A stretch of DNA of 40,506 nucleotides from Acidobacteriota bacterium (GCA_013285705.1 JABDHA010000035.1:1-40506), one strand, 5' to 3'; positions 23,802 through 32,734 are shown, counted from the first letter of the stretch. Numbers and translations are program-made. Notes: a model not told the origin generated them from the letters alone.

Positions 23802-24362
23802 ATGCTTAAAAAATTAGTAGGTATAGCTCTGCTGTGTATGCCTATGTTTGCTTTTTCTCAGGTCGCATCCGCCACCCGGGGAGGCAGCTTGGATTTGTGG
23901 GTAGGAGCTGAATATTCAAACTTCAAACCCGATTTCGGATTCAATCGTCTCTCAGGAATTACCGTACTTGGCGACCTGAACAATATTGTTTTGCACAATC
24001 TTGGAGCTGAAGGCGAGGCGCGCTGGCTTCATTTCAACCAATACCAGGGAGAAACACAGGCCAACTACCTCATCGGGCCGCGCTACCGCTTCTTCTACTT
24101 CCGGAAGGCTTCCTTCTATGGCAAATTTCTGATGGGAGGCGGCTTCATGAATTTTCCCGCCGAAGCCGGCAGCGGAAGCTACTTCGCCTACGCGCCGGGG
24201 GCCACAGTGGAATATCGCTTATCGCACCATTGGGCGGCACGCGGTGACTACGAGTATCAGTTTTGGCCGGCCGCTCCCGGTCTTGCCTTCACCTTTCCGA
24301 AACCGAGTAGCGGCTTGACTCCGAATGGCTTCAGCGTCGGCGTTTCCTACCGAATTTTCTAA
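23802..24362 (+). CDS. Outer-membrane beta-barrel protein, tandem paralogue B
   Basis: This 186-residue protein has exactly the same length as paralogue A and aligns to it without gaps; well over half of the positions are identical by eye. It has a signal peptide (MLKKLVGIALLCMPMFAFSQ), shared blocks VASATRGG, EYSNFKPDF, GEARWLHFNQ, GPRYRFF, GSGSYFAYAPGA, RGDYEYQFWPAAPG and SSGLTPNGFS, and the final strand VGVSYRIF. The ribosome binding region (TTTGGAGATCGCAA then C and ATG) matches that of A, so the duplicated unit included the translation signal. It has a different upstream region and its own terminator, so the two copies can be expressed separately. Confidence 0.87.
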   Translation: MLKKLVGIALLCMPMFAFSQVASATRGGSLDLWVGAEYSNFKPDFGFNRLSGITVLGDLNNIVLHNLGAEGEARWLHFNQYQGETQANYLIGPRYRFFYFRKASFYGKFLMGGGFMNFPAEAGSGSYFAYAPGATVEYRLSHHWAARGDYEYQFWPAAPGLAFTFPKPSSGLTPNGFSVGVSYRIF

Positions 24363-24423
24363 AACGGATCGCTTATCTCGGCGGGTTGCTCCCGCAGAGC
24401 CTGCACAGAACAAAGCCAGCAAT

Positions 24424-24466
24424 AAAAAACCCAGCGATGTGGGCAGTCAACATCGCTGGGTTTTTT
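24424..24466. terminator. Bidirectional intrinsic terminator between convergent barrel genes
   Basis: AAAAAACCCAGCGATG (24424-24439) and CATCGCTGGGTTTTTT (24451-24466) form perfect arms around an 11-base loop, with a T-run in both directions. It serves paralogue B on the plus strand and the barrel gene at 24523 on the minus strand. Confidence 0.93.
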
Positions 24467-24522
24467 GTTTTTACTCAGAATGACTTTATGGTCGCGATAC
24501 TCGGATTTCCGAGCAGCTGAGA

Positions 24523-25122
24523 CTAGAAGTGGTACGCCACGCCGATCGATGGATTGCTGATGTTGTAGTAGCGATTTGTGCGGTATTGCTCCAGGCCAAA
24601 GTTCGGTGCCTTCATCACCAGGCCGCGATACTCGGCTCGGATGTCCCAACTCGGGCTTAGTTCGTAGGCAATGCCGGCACCATAGAGAGCGCCGATATTC
24701 GTGCTCTGCTTGGCATCCAGATCCGTGGTCTTCTGATCTTTAATCGGGCCGAAAATGAAACCGCCAACACCCGCTTCAACGAAAGGGTTGAAGTTCCTGA
24801 AAGTGAAGCTATGGACGTACGCGCCTGATATTTCCTGGAAGCGCGTGTGTACACGGATCGCGTTGAAGCTCGTCAGGTACTTCTGGATGTCCTGGTTGTA
24901 CTGGTAGTTCACCTCAAGAGCGCTGCGCGGCGTAAGCATGTAGCGGTAACTTGCCAAGGCGCCATAGATGCCGATCGTTCCGTCCTGCTGTACCGTGTTG
25001 CCCACTACGTGCGGAGGAATCAAGCCAGCGAGGCTTAAGCTGACATCCTGTCTACTTTCCTGTGCAAAACCAGCTACTGCCGAAAGCGGCAGCAACGCCA
25101 AAGACAACAAAATCTTCTTCAT
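24523..25122 (-). CDS. Outer-membrane beta-barrel protein (porin-like domain)
   Basis: The 199-residue protein has a signal peptide (MKKILLSLALLPLSAVAGFAQ) and alternating strands typical of small outer-membrane barrels: GIYGALASYRYML, SALEVNYQYNQDIQ, EISGAYVHSFTFRNFNPFVEAGVGGFIF, IGALYGAGIAYEL, WDIRAEYRGLVM and the final SIGVAYHF. The NPFVEAGVGGF and SWDIRAEYRG blocks are usual in the outer-membrane-protein beta-barrel superfamily. It is not closely similar to the tandem paralogues. It is convergent with paralogue B and shares its terminator. The function is unknown. Confidence 0.82.
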   Translation of the reverse strand: MKKILLSLALLPLSAVAGFAQESRQDVSLSLAGLIPPHVVGNTVQQDGTIGIYGALASYRYMLTPRSALEVNYQYNQDIQKYLTSFNAIRVHTRFQEISGAYVHSFTFRNFNPFVEAGVGGFIFGPIKDQKTTDLDAKQSTNIGALYGAGIAYELSPSWDIRAEYRGLVMKAPNFGLEQYRTNRYYNISNPSIGVAYHF

Positions 25123-25250
25123 CCGTTCGTGAACCTCTCGCCTGCAAAAAGCACCGCAGGCACAACGCCTCTCGGGCTCGTCGATTTAAAGTATGGTGGA
25201 CCCAACAAAGCCCACCTCGCCATTGTACCTGCCAGACGCCGTTTGCACAG

Positions 25251-26201
25251 CTATCCTGTCTGATCAAGTTGTTTAGACGTTCCGGAACTCCCCTCGTTAT
25301 AGAGAAACGGAGAACCACGATCGGCCGCCAGCGTACGCACCACACGCATAAACGCCAACGCGGCGTAGGACAGAGTTCCCTGCTTGCGATAGACAAGCCA
25401 CAACTGCCGCGCGCAATCCAGCTCCGGAACGGCCACCGTGACCAACTCGCCGCGCGCGACCTCCGTCTGCACCGACAACGCAGGCACCAGTGCCACGCCA
25501 TTGCCGCTGGCAACGAAGCGCTTGATCGCCTCCAGGCTCGGCAATTCGATTCCAATATTCAGCGGCGTTTTATGTTTCGCGAACGATTCCTCCACCAGCT
25601 TTCGTCGCGGCGACGCCACATTGTGCGCCACAAAATTTTCAGCGCCCAGATCGCGGATCTTCACCTTCTTCTCTCGCGCCAGCACATGCCGTGGAGGAAC
25701 CACAAAGACAAGGTCGTCGGAATAGACAGCAATCGCCCCCAGTTGCTCATCGTCTGGCTGGAAAGAGACAATACCGACCTCCACCATCCGCTGCTGCACC
25801 TCATCCGGTATGCGGCTGGCCAGCGATCTCTGCACCAGAATGGAGATCTGCGGACATTGGCGGCGAAACTCATCCAGCACCGGCAGCAGATAGAGACAGG
25901 TATATTCATTCGCCGCAAGCGTCAGCCGCCCGCGCTCGAGCGAACGCACCTCTTTGAGCGCACTCGCCGCCTCGTTCCGCAGCCGCAGCAGACGCTCCGC
26001 ATACTCGCGCAGCACCTCGCCCGCTGCCGTCAATGTACCATCGCGGGAGGATCGCTCGAAAAGTTGCTCCCCGAATTCTTCCTCCAGTTTGCGGATCACC
26101 TGGCTGACTGCCGGCTGCGTGCGATGCAGACGGACCGCGGCGCGGGAAAAGCTGCGTTCCGCAATTACCGTCAGAAAAGTTTCAAGTTGGGACAATTCCA
26201 T
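25251..26201 (-). CDS. LysR-family transcriptional regulator
   Basis: This is a LysR-type regulator of 316 residues from the ATG that gives MELSQLETFLTVIAERSF; a GTG 11 codons upstream is also open, but the chosen start matches the family. The winged helix-turn-helix occupies about residues 1-60 (RAAVRLHRTQPAVSQVIRKLEEEFGEQLFER). The effector domain follows (about 90-300), including LVFVVPPRHVLA and FVASGNGVALVPALSVQTEVARGELV. It is transcribed divergently from leuA, 129 bases from start to start, with a dyad between them. LysR regulators in this position often control the adjacent biosynthetic genes, sometimes with a pathway intermediate as co-inducer, so control of the leu-ilv block is inferred. 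The effector is unknown. Confidence 0.93.
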   Translation of the reverse strand: MELSQLETFLTVIAERSFSRAAVRLHRTQPAVSQVIRKLEEEFGEQLFERSSRDGTLTAAGEVLREYAERLLRLRNEAASALKEVRSLERGRLTLAANEYTCLYLLPVLDEFRRQCPQISILVQRSLASRIPDEVQQRMVEVGIVSFQPDDEQLGAIAVYSDDLVFVVPPRHVLAREKKVKIRDLGAENFVAHNVASPRRKLVEESFAKHKTPLNIGIELPSLEAIKRFVASGNGVALVPALSVQTEVARGELVTVAVPELDCARQLWLVYRKQGTLSYAALAFMRVVRTLAADRGSPFLYNEGSSGTSKQLDQTG

Positions 26202-26239
26202 AAGTGTGCTGGCACCGAATCCAGGCCAATTCACAGATC

Positions 26240-26254
26240 ATAAACAATATTTAT
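26240..26254. promoter_or_regulatory. Candidate LysR box between the regulator and leuA
   Basis: ATAAACAATATTTAT has perfect 5-base arms around 5 bases and fits the T-N11-A pattern of LysR-type sites. It lies 39 bases from the regulator's start and 76 bases from the leuA start. Confidence 0.55.
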
Positions 26255-26257
26255 GGT

Positions 26258-26288
26258 AATTCAAGAAATTAAAAATTTGAATTATGCA
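26258..26288 (+). promoter_or_regulatory. Dyad and candidate promoter of leuA
   Basis: AATTCAA (26258-26264) and TTGAATT (26277-26283) are perfect arms around 12 bases. The same stretch offers TTCAAG (-35) and TATGCA (-10) with a 17-base spacer. Both hexamers are weak matches, which would suit an activator-dependent promoter. Confidence 0.35.
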
Positions 26289-26330
26289 TCATCTTTTGCG
26301 AAACTTAGTGCATCGAGGTCCCCCTTGAAT

Positions 26331-27530
26331 ATGGCTCAAGACCGTCTTCTCTTCTTCGACACAACCCTTCGCGATGGCGAACAATCGCCCGGTTGCAGCA
26401 TGACGCAGCACGAAAAGCTCTTGATGGCCCACTCCCTCGAAGACCTTGGCGTGGACATTCTCGAAGCTGGCTTCGCCATCTCGTCCGACGGCGACTTCGC
26501 CGCCATCCAGGCTGTATCGAAAGAGATTCGCAAGCCGCGCATCACCTCTCTGGCGCGCGCACGAACGGAAGACATCGAACGGGCCGCCGCTGCTCTTGAA
26601 CATGCAGAGCGCTCGCGCATCCATATTTTTCTGGCCAGCTCTGACATCCATCTCCAGTACAAGTTGAAGATCAGCCGCGAAGAAGCGCTTGAGCAGGCGG
26701 CGAAGTCTGTAGCCCTGGCGCGCACCTACGTCGACGATGTCGAATTTTCTCCCGAGGACTCGACGCGCACCGATATCGACTTTCTTTGCAGGATCGTCTC
26801 TGTAGCCATTGAAGCCGGAGCCACCACCATCAATATGCCCGACACCGTCGGCTATTCCGTACCCAACGAATACGGCGCGATGTTCCGCACTGTCCGTGAG
26901 CGGGTGCCAGGCGCGGATAAAGTCATCTTCTCCTCGCACTGCCACGACGATCTGGGATTGGCCGTCGCCAACTCCTTGGCAGCGATTGAAGGCGGAGCGC
27001 GTCAGGTGGAGTGCACCATCAACGGCATCGGCGAGCGCGCAGGCAATGCGGCGTTGGAAGAAATCGCCGCCGCGTTAAGCGTCCGCCGCGATCAATATAC
27101 CGTCGAGCACAACCTCAAGCTCGAACAGCTCTATGCCGCAAGCCAGCAGCTCGCGCAGGTCATCAGCTTCGCGCCCTCCCCGAACAAGGCCATCGTCGGC
27201 AGCAATGCCTTTGCGCACGAGGCCGGCATCCACCAGCATGGAGTGCTCTCGAACCCGTTGACTTACGAAATCATGACGCCCGCCTCTGTCGGCGTACCTG
27301 CAAATCGCATGGTCCTGGGCAAGCACTCTGGCCGCCACGCACTGCGGTCGCGCCTCCACGATCTTGGCTATCAATTGGGAGCCAGCGATCTCGAAGCCGC
27401 CTACCGCGCTTTCACGGAGTTGGCTGACAAGAAAAAGGCAATTTATGACCAGGATCTGATCAATCTCGTGGCACATCACAAGCGCCACGAAGACCTGATT
27501 TCGGCTGAACCCATCAGCGAAGCCAGTTGA
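26331..27530 (+). CDS. leuA: 2-isopropylmalate synthase, catalytic part only
   Basis: LeuA condenses acetyl-CoA with 2-oxoisovalerate, the committed step to leucine. The 399-residue product has the TIM-barrel core: LLFFDTTLRDGEQSPGCSM at the start, ATTINMPDTVGYSVPNEYG, FSSHCHDDLGLAVANSLA with the metal-binding HCHDD, and NGIGERAGNAALEEIA. The linker subdomains follow (NAFAHEAGIHQHG, LGKHSGRHALRSRL). It stops there: the C-terminal domain of about 120 residues that senses leucine in typical LeuA (about 510-520 residues) is missing, and no remnant follows in any frame. The enzyme may therefore lack normal leucine feedback. A TTG two codons upstream (26325) is better spaced from GAGG than the ATG, so the start may be there. 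It is the first gene of the leu-ilv block. Confidence 0.92.
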   Translation: MAQDRLLFFDTTLRDGEQSPGCSMTQHEKLLMAHSLEDLGVDILEAGFAISSDGDFAAIQAVSKEIRKPRITSLARARTEDIERAAAALEHAERSRIHIFLASSDIHLQYKLKISREEALEQAAKSVALARTYVDDVEFSPEDSTRTDIDFLCRIVSVAIEAGATTINMPDTVGYSVPNEYGAMFRTVRERVPGADKVIFSSHCHDDLGLAVANSLAAIEGGARQVECTINGIGERAGNAALEEIAAALSVRRDQYTVEHNLKLEQLYAASQQLAQVISFAPSPNKAIVGSNAFAHEAGIHQHGVLSNPLTYEIMTPASVGVPANRMVLGKHSGRHALRSRLHDLGYQLGASDLEAAYRAFTELADKKKAIYDQDLINLVAHHKRHEDLISAEPISEAS

Positions 27531-27546
27531 GATAGAAGCCGGGGTG

Positions 27547-27566
27547 CCCTGAGCGAAGCCGAAGGG
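27547..27566. repeat. CCCTGAGCGAAGCCGAAGGG unit between leuA and leuB
   Basis: The 20-base unit CCCTGAGCGAAGCCGAAGGG has short inverted ends (CCCT/AGGG) and is nearly the same as 10985-11004. It belongs to the same loose group as the GTCATCCTGAGCG elements. Confidence 0.6.
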
Positions 27567-27600
27567 TTCGCGAAGCTAACCCGGGCCTAGCACGGCTGCA

Positions 27601-27691
27601 GTCAAAGACGGCGCACCAATTCAGGTAGAAGCACCGGGCTTCAGCTCGATGAAAAAAGAGAGCCAGCACGAAAGGGGCTATGAGCCCCGGA
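27601..27691. repeat. Composite intergenic repeat, leuA-leuB copy
   Basis: About 90 bases, starting GTCAAAGACGGCGCAC, then AATTCAGGT and GAAGCACCGG, and ending in GGGGCTATGAGCCCC (27674-27688). The same order of blocks occurs between leuB and leuC (28830-28915). It is non-coding and lies inside the presumed operon. Confidence 0.75.
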
Positions 27692-27713
27692 AACATTCGG
27701 AGAAGACGCACTC

Positions 27714-28823
27714 ATGAAGTTGAAGGTTCTTATTGTTGCCGGAGATGGCATTGGCCCCGAAGTTACTACGGAAGCGACCCGCATTCTGCACTCGGTCGCC
27801 GAACTCGGCGGTTATGATTTTGAAATTCGCGAAGCGCTGATCGGCGGTGTCGCTATCAAGGCGCACGGAACGCCGCTTCCTTCATCGACCCTCGACGCGG
27901 CGCTCGAAAGCGATGCCGTATTGCTTGGAGCCGTCGGCGGCAATGAGTTCAATTCCCTGCCCCCGGATCGCCGCCCCGAAGCAGGCCTGCTGCAGATTCG
28001 TCAGGCGCTCGGCGGATTCGCCAACCTGCGCCCGGCCTTCGCGCATCCTGCGCTTGCCGCCAACTCTCCGCTCAAACCGGAAGTCATCGACGGCGCCGAC
28101 ATCCTCTTCGTGCGCGAGTTGCTCGGCGGCCTTTACTTCGGTGAGCCGCGCCAATGGGACCGCGAAGCGAATTCCGCCTGGAACACCATGCGCTATACCC
28201 GCGATGAAGTTGTCCGCGTCGCTCGCATCGCCTTTCAGCTTGCGCAGAAGCGCCGCAAGAAGCTCACTTCCGTCGACAAGGCCAATGTGCTCGAAGTCTC
28301 GCAGCTCTGGCGCGCGACGGTAACTGAAGTAGCGAAAGAGTACCCCGATGTCACGCTCGAACACCAATACGTCGACGCCATGTCCATGCACCTGATGAAC
28401 ACGCCGCGCAACTTCGACGTCGTGCTCACGGAAAACCTCTTCGGCGACATTCTTTCTGACGAATCCGCCGTCATCACCGGCTCGCTCGGCATGCTGCCTT
28501 CGGCCACCATCGGCGGGCAGGTCAATTTATATGAGCCCGTCCACGGCTCCGCGCCCGACATTGCAGGCAAGGGTCTCGCCAATCCACTCGGCGCGATTCT
28601 CACCGCTGCCATGCTGCTGCGCCACTCAGCGAATCTCGAACAGGACGCGACGGCCATTGAAACCGCAGTGCGCCGCGTGCTTGAACAGGGATATCGCACC
28701 GCCGACCTGGCACGCACCGAGAAAGACAAGAAGATGGTGCTCTCAACGCAGGCGATGGGCAAGCAAGTCCACGAGACGTTGAACGAGCTCATCGACAGAC
28801 GACAGGCCATGCACGCCGTTTGA
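27714..28823 (+). CDS. leuB: 3-isopropylmalate dehydrogenase
   Basis: LeuB oxidises and decarboxylates 3-isopropylmalate to 2-oxoisocaproate with NAD+. The 369-residue protein starts MKLKVLIVAGDGIGPEVTTE. It shows PEAGLLQIRQALGGFANLRPA (the GLLxLR...NLRP substrate motif), VRELLGGLYFGEP, DKANVLEVSQLWR, YVDAMSMHLM, VVLTENLFGDILSDESAVI and YEPVHGSAPDIAGKGLANP. The ELLGGLYFG and VDAxxMxL patterns point to isopropylmalate dehydrogenase rather than isocitrate dehydrogenase. It lies 183 bases after leuA across a repeat island. Its own ribosome binding site is GGAGAAG a little far from the ATG. Confidence 0.97.
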   Translation: MKLKVLIVAGDGIGPEVTTEATRILHSVAELGGYDFEIREALIGGVAIKAHGTPLPSSTLDAALESDAVLLGAVGGNEFNSLPPDRRPEAGLLQIRQALGGFANLRPAFAHPALAANSPLKPEVIDGADILFVRELLGGLYFGEPRQWDREANSAWNTMRYTRDEVVRVARIAFQLAQKRRKKLTSVDKANVLEVSQLWRATVTEVAKEYPDVTLEHQYVDAMSMHLMNTPRNFDVVLTENLFGDILSDESAVITGSLGMLPSATIGGQVNLYEPVHGSAPDIAGKGLANPLGAILTAAMLLRHSANLEQDATAIETAVRRVLEQGYRTADLARTEKDKKMVLSTQAMGKQVHETLNELIDRRQAMHAV

Positions 28824-28829
28824 ACCGCC

Positions 28830-28975
28830 GTCGAAGACGGCGCACGAAATTCAGGTGAAAGCACCGGCCTATGGGCCGGTGAATTGAGAACAAGGAAAGG
28901 GGCTTTAGCCCCGGACTGGTAGGTGCGAGCTTTAGCCCGCACAAAACGATCAGGCAAAAAGAGGGCTTTAGCCCC
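28830..28975. repeat. Composite repeat and GGGCTTTAGCCC island between leuB and leuC
   Basis: This holds a second copy of the composite element (28830-28915: GTCGAAGACGGCGCAC, AATTCAGGT, GAAAGCACCGG, then GGGGCTTTAGCCCC at 28899-28912). A strong hairpin, ACCGGCC-TATG-GGCCGGT, sits inside it at 28863-28880. Two more palindromic units follow: GTGCGAGCTTTAGCCCGCAC (28923-28942) and GGGCTTTAGCCCC (28963-28975). The last touches the leuC ribosome binding site. Confidence 0.8.
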
Positions 28976-28990
28976 TGAGGTTTCACACAG

Positions 28991-30418
28991 ATGGCAGCAA
29001 AAACCTTATTCGAAAAAGTCTGGGGATCGCATCTCGTCGCCGAACCCGCCAACGAGCCCACTCTGCTCTACATCGATCTGCACCTTGTCCACGAGGTCAC
29101 GTCGCCGCAGGCATTCGACGGCCTCCGCATGGCTGGACGCAAGCTCCGCCGCCCCGACCGCACCGTCGCCACCGTCGATCACAACGTGCCGACCACCGCG
29201 AACCGCATCATCATTGAAGACGCCATCGCCGACAAGCAGATCAACGCCTTGCGCAAGAACTGCAAAGAGTTCGGCGTCGAACTCTACGACGTAGATGCGC
29301 CCGAACAAGGCATCGTCCACGTCATCGGACCCGAACTCGGCCTGACCAAGCCCGGCATGACCATCGTCTGCGGTGACTCGCACACATCGACGCACGGAGC
29401 GTTCGGTGCTTTGGCCTTCGGCATCGGTACCTCCGAAGTCGAGCACGTCATGGCCACGCAGTGCCTGCCGCAATCGAAGCCGAAAACCTTCCGCATCTCC
29501 GTCGAAGGCGAGCTGCCGCAGGGCGTCACCGCAAAAGACATCGTCCTCGGCATCATCGGACGCATCGGCACCGACGGCGCGACCGGCTATGTCGTCGAAT
29601 ACGCAGGCTCCGCCATCCGTTCGCTCTCGATGGAAGGCCGCATGACCGTCTGCAACATGAGCATCGAAGCAGGCGCGCGCGCCGGCATGATCGCTGCCGA
29701 CGAGACTACCTTCGCCTATCTCAAGGGCCGGCGCTCCGCACCAAAGGGCGCTGCCTGGGATGAAGCCGTAGCCGAGTGGAGCAATCTGCAATCCGACCCC
29801 GGTGCCAAATTCGACCGCGAGCTCGTCATCCCCGCTGAGGATCTGGTGCCTTACGTCACCTGGGGCACCAACCCCGGCATGGTGGTAGCTGTCACAGACC
29901 GCGTGCCCGATCCAGCCAAGGCGCAGTCGGACTCCGACCGCAGGTCCTTTCTGCGTGCACTGGAATATATGGACCTAAAACCGGGTACTGCCATCGAAGA
30001 GATCCCGATCGACCGCGTCTTTCTTGGCTCTTGCACCAACTCGCGCATTGAAGATCTGCGCGCCGCAGCAAAAGTCGTCACCGGATACCACGTCAATGCA
30101 CACGTCCGCGCCATGGTCGTTCCCGGCTCGCACCAGGTGAAGGCGCAGGCGGAAAAAGAAGGTCTCGACAAAATCTTTCTCGAAGCAGGATTCGAGTGGC
30201 GTGAGCCCGGCTGCTCCATGTGCCTGGGCATGAACCCCGACATTCTCCAACCCGGCGAGCGCTGCGCCTCCACCAGCAACCGCAACTTTGAAGGCCGTCA
30301 GGGAGCGGGTGGTCGCACCCACCTCGTCAGCCCCGAGATGGCCGCAGCCGCCGCCGTCACCGGACACTTCACCGACATCCGCCAATGGGAATTCAAAGGC
30401 GAGGAGGTCTTGGCCTAA
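28991..30418 (+). CDS. leuC: 3-isopropylmalate dehydratase large subunit
   Basis: LeuC and LeuD form isopropylmalate isomerase, which moves the hydroxyl group from 2- to 3-isopropylmalate. The 475-residue large subunit carries the [4Fe-4S] cluster ligands: [16 protein letters not shown] and the closely spaced pair in [13 protein letters not shown]. Other aconitase-family blocks are [59 protein letters not shown] and the start [12 protein letters not shown]. The length is normal for bacterial LeuC. Its stop overlaps the leuD start (TAATG). The ribosome binding site GAGG is at 28977-28980, immediately after a GGGCTTTAGCCCC repeat. Confidence 0.97.
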   Translation: MAAKTLFEKVWGSHLVAEPANEPTLLYIDLHLVHEVTSPQAFDGLRMAGRKLRRPDRTVATVDHNVPTTANRIIIEDAIADKQINALRKNCKEFGVELYDVDAPEQGIVHVIGPELGLTKPGMTIVCGDSHTSTHGAFGALAFGIGTSEVEHVMATQCLPQSKPKTFRISVEGELPQGVTAKDIVLGIIGRIGTDGATGYVVEYAGSAIRSLSMEGRMTVCNMSIEAGARAGMIAADETTFAYLKGRRSAPKGAAWDEAVAEWSNLQSDPGAKFDRELVIPAEDLVPYVTWGTNPGMVVAVTDRVPDPAKAQSDSDRRSFLRALEYMDLKPGTAIEEIPIDRVFLGSCTNSRIEDLRAAAKVVTGYHVNAHVRAMVVPGSHQVKAQAEKEGLDKIFLEAGFEWREPGCSMCLGMNPDILQPGERCASTSNRNFEGRQGAGGRTHLVSPEMAAAAAVTGHFTDIRQWEFKGEEVLA

Positions 30419-31017
30419 TGCAGCCCTTTCGCACGCTTACATCCGTCGCCACACCGCTCGACCGCGTCAACGTCGATACAGACCAGATCATCCCCAAGCA
30501 GTTCCTGAAGCGCATTGAGCGCACCGGCTACGGCGAGTTTCTCTTCTTCGACTGGCGCAAAGACCCGGCCTTCGAGATTAACCAGCCGCGTTACAAGGGC
30601 TCGCAGATTCTCGTCGCGGCGAAAAACTTCGGTTGCGGCTCGTCGCGCGAGCACGCTGCCTGGGCTCTCTCCGACTTTGGTTTCCGCTGCGTCATCGCAC
30701 CGTCATTCGCCGACATCTTCCACTCAAACGCAGGCAAGAATGGCATCCTCCTGGTCACGCTGCCGGAAGACCAGGTGCAGACGCTGCTTGATCGCGCCGC
30801 GACGACCGAAGGCTACAAGCTCAACGTCTCGCTCGAAGACGAAACATTGATCGACGATCAGGGTTTCTCCGCGAAGTTCTCCATCGATCCCTTCCGCCGC
30901 GACTGCCTGCTTGAAGGACTCGACGACATCGGCCTCACGCTGCGTCACGCTGCGGCGCTCGACAGCTTTGAACAAGGCCACAACTCAAAATTCTGGCTCG
31001 CGGCCAGATCGCAATAA
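30418..31017 (+). CDS. leuD: 3-isopropylmalate dehydratase small subunit
   Basis: LeuD is the swivelling small subunit of isopropylmalate isomerase. The start ATG overlaps the leuC stop by one base (TAATG), with GAGGAGG about ten bases upstream; the frame is open 11 codons further, inside leuC. The 199-residue protein shows ATPLDRVNVDTDQIIPKQFLK, FDWRKDPAFEI, ILVAAKNFGCGSSREHAAWAL and VIAPSFADIFHSNAGKNGIL, all typical of LeuD. The length fits the roughly 200-residue bacterial form, and the direct overlap suggests coupled translation in a 1:1 ratio with LeuC. Confidence 0.97.
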   Translation: MQPFRTLTSVATPLDRVNVDTDQIIPKQFLKRIERTGYGEFLFFDWRKDPAFEINQPRYKGSQILVAAKNFGCGSSREHAAWALSDFGFRCVIAPSFADIFHSNAGKNGILLVTLPEDQVQTLLDRAATTEGYKLNVSLEDETLIDDQGFSAKFSIDPFRRDCLLEGLDDIGLTLRHAAALDSFEQGHNSKFWLAARSQ

Positions 31018-31045
31018 CGGCGCATAACCAGCAAAGGAAGGCATC

Positions 31046-32734
31046 TTGAGTCAGAACGGCAAGCACGATCCGAAATCAAACAGCGTCGCACTCACCGAAG
31101 GCCCCAACCGCGCCGCCGCGCGCGCCATGCTGCGCAGCATCGGCTTCACCAAAGACGATCTGCACAAGCCCATCATCGGCATCGCCAACACCTGGACTGA
31201 GATCGGCCCCTGCAACTTCCACCTGCGCACCATCGCGGAAGCCGTAAAACAAGGCGTGCGCGACGCCGGCGGCACACCGATGGAGTTCAACACCATCACC
31301 ATCTCCGACGGCATCACCATGGGCACCGAGGGCATGAAGGCCTCGCTCATCAGCCGCGAAGTCATCGCCGACTCGATTGAACTCGTCTCGCGCGGCAACC
31401 TCTTCGACGGCGTAGTCGCCATCGCCGGTTGCGACAAGAATATGCCCGGCACGGTGATGGCGCTTGCTCGTCTCGATATCCCCAGCCTCATGGTCTACGG
31501 AGGCTCCATCGCGCCCGGCCATCTCAACGGCAAAGACCTCACCGTGCAGGATGTCTTTGAAGCCATCGGCGCGCATGCGGCCGGAAGGCTTGATGACGCC
31601 GGACTTGAAGCCGTCGAAGCGAGCGCCTGTCCCGGCGCAGGAGCCTGCGGCGGTCAGTTCACCGCCAACACCATGGCCATGGCCTGCGAGTTCCTCGGCA
31701 TCTCACCGATCGGTTTGTCTGGTGTTCCCGCATTCTCGGCGGAAAAGCATGCAGCCTCGCGCAAAGCCGGAGCGCTCGTCATGGATCTGGCGCGCAACGA
31801 CCTGCGCCCCAGCAAAATCATCACGCAGAAAGCGCTCGAGAATGCCATCGTCAGCGTCGCCGCGTCCGGTGGTTCTACGAATGCCGTATTGCACCTCATC
31901 GCCATCGCACATGAAGTGGGCATCAAGCTCTCCGTCGATGATTTCGACCGCATCAGCAGCAAAACCCCGCTGCTCTGCGATATGAAGCCCGGTGGCAAAT
32001 ACGTTGCAGCCGATTATCAGAACGCAGGCGGCAGCCTTCTGCTCGCGCAGCGCCTCATCGAATTGGGCCTGCTGCACAGCGAGTGCATCAACGTCACCGG
32101 ACACACGCTCGCCGAAGAAGCAGCCAAAGCTGTCGAAGCCCCCGATCAGGACGTCATTCATCCTTCATCGGCTCCCATCAAGCCCACCGGCGGGCTTGTC
32201 ATCCTCAAGGGCAACATCGCTCCCGAAGGCTGCGTGATCAAGGTCGCCGGCCACAAGCGCCTCGAACACCGCGGCCCGGCTCGTGTCTTCAATTGCGAAG
32301 AGGACGCCTTCGCCGCCGTCGAGCACGGCAAGATCAAGCCCGATGACGTGCTCGTCATCCGCTATGAAGGTCCGCGCGGTGGTCCCGGCATGCGCGAAAT
32401 GCTCGCCGTCACCGCGGCCATCGCCGGTATTCCCGAACTTTCGGAAACAGTCGCGCTGCTTACTGATGGACGATTCTCCGGAGCCACACGCGGCCTTATG
32501 GCAGGCCATGTCGCGCCCGAAGCCGCGAATGGCGGCCCCATCGCGGCGATCCACGAAGGCGACATCATCCACTTCGATATCCCGAACCGCAAGCTCGACG
32601 TCGAGATTTCGGACAAAGAGTTACAGTCACGGTTACAAGATTGGAAGGCCCCCGAGCCGAAGTTCAAGCGCGGCGTCTTCCGCAAATATGCCGACACCGT
32701 TTCGTCGGCATCGCTAGGCGCAGTTACAAATTAA
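31046..32734 (+). CDS. ilvD: Dihydroxy-acid dehydratase
   Basis: IlvD dehydrates dihydroxyisovalerate and dihydroxymethylvalerate to the 2-oxo acids of valine and isoleucine. The start is TTG (31046-31048) with AAGGAAGG immediately upstream; the next in-frame ATG would remove conserved residues. The 562-residue product shows [34 protein letters not shown] and [20 protein letters not shown], with the cluster-binding cysteines. [15 protein letters not shown] and [21 protein letters not shown] are also typical. DHAD is preferred over 6-phosphogluconate dehydratase from these motifs and the position between leuD and ilvB. The gap to leuD is 28 bases. Confidence 0.97.
   Translation: MSQNGKHDPKSNSVALTEGPNRAAARAMLRSIGFTKDDLHKPIIGIANTWTEIGPCNFHLRTIAEAVKQGVRDAGGTPMEFNTITISDGITMGTEGMKASLISREVIADSIELVSRGNLFDGVVAIAGCDKNMPGTVMALARLDIPSLMVYGGSIAPGHLNGKDLTVQDVFEAIGAHAAGRLDDAGLEAVEASACPGAGACGGQFTANTMAMACEFLGISPIGLSGVPAFSAEKHAASRKAGALVMDLARNDLRPSKIITQKALENAIVSVAASGGSTNAVLHLIAIAHEVGIKLSVDDFDRISSKTPLLCDMKPGGKYVAADYQNAGGSLLLAQRLIELGLLHSECINVTGHTLAEEAAKAVEAPDQDVIHPSSAPIKPTGGLVILKGNIAPEGCVIKVAGHKRLEHRGPARVFNCEEDAFAAVEHGKIKPDDVLVIRYEGPRGGPGMREMLAVTAAIAGIPELSETVALLTDGRFSGATRGLMAGHVAPEAANGGPIAAIHEGDIIHFDIPNRKLDVEISDKELQSRLQDWKAPEPKFKRGVFRKYADTVSSASLGAVTN

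Noticed and set aside
23605-23817. Small open frame before barrel paralogue B
   Set aside because: It overlaps the paralogue's ribosome binding site, has no convincing start signal and resembles nothing known.
26253-26330. Leucine-rich leader peptide or T-box controlling leuA
   Set aside because: The short in-frame extension upstream of leuA is not enriched in leucine codons, and no terminator or T-box sequence is present.
27531-27713. Frameshifted LeuA regulatory domain downstream of leuA
   Set aside because: All frames after the leuA stop contain only repeat-derived sequence; no regulatory-domain remnant was found.
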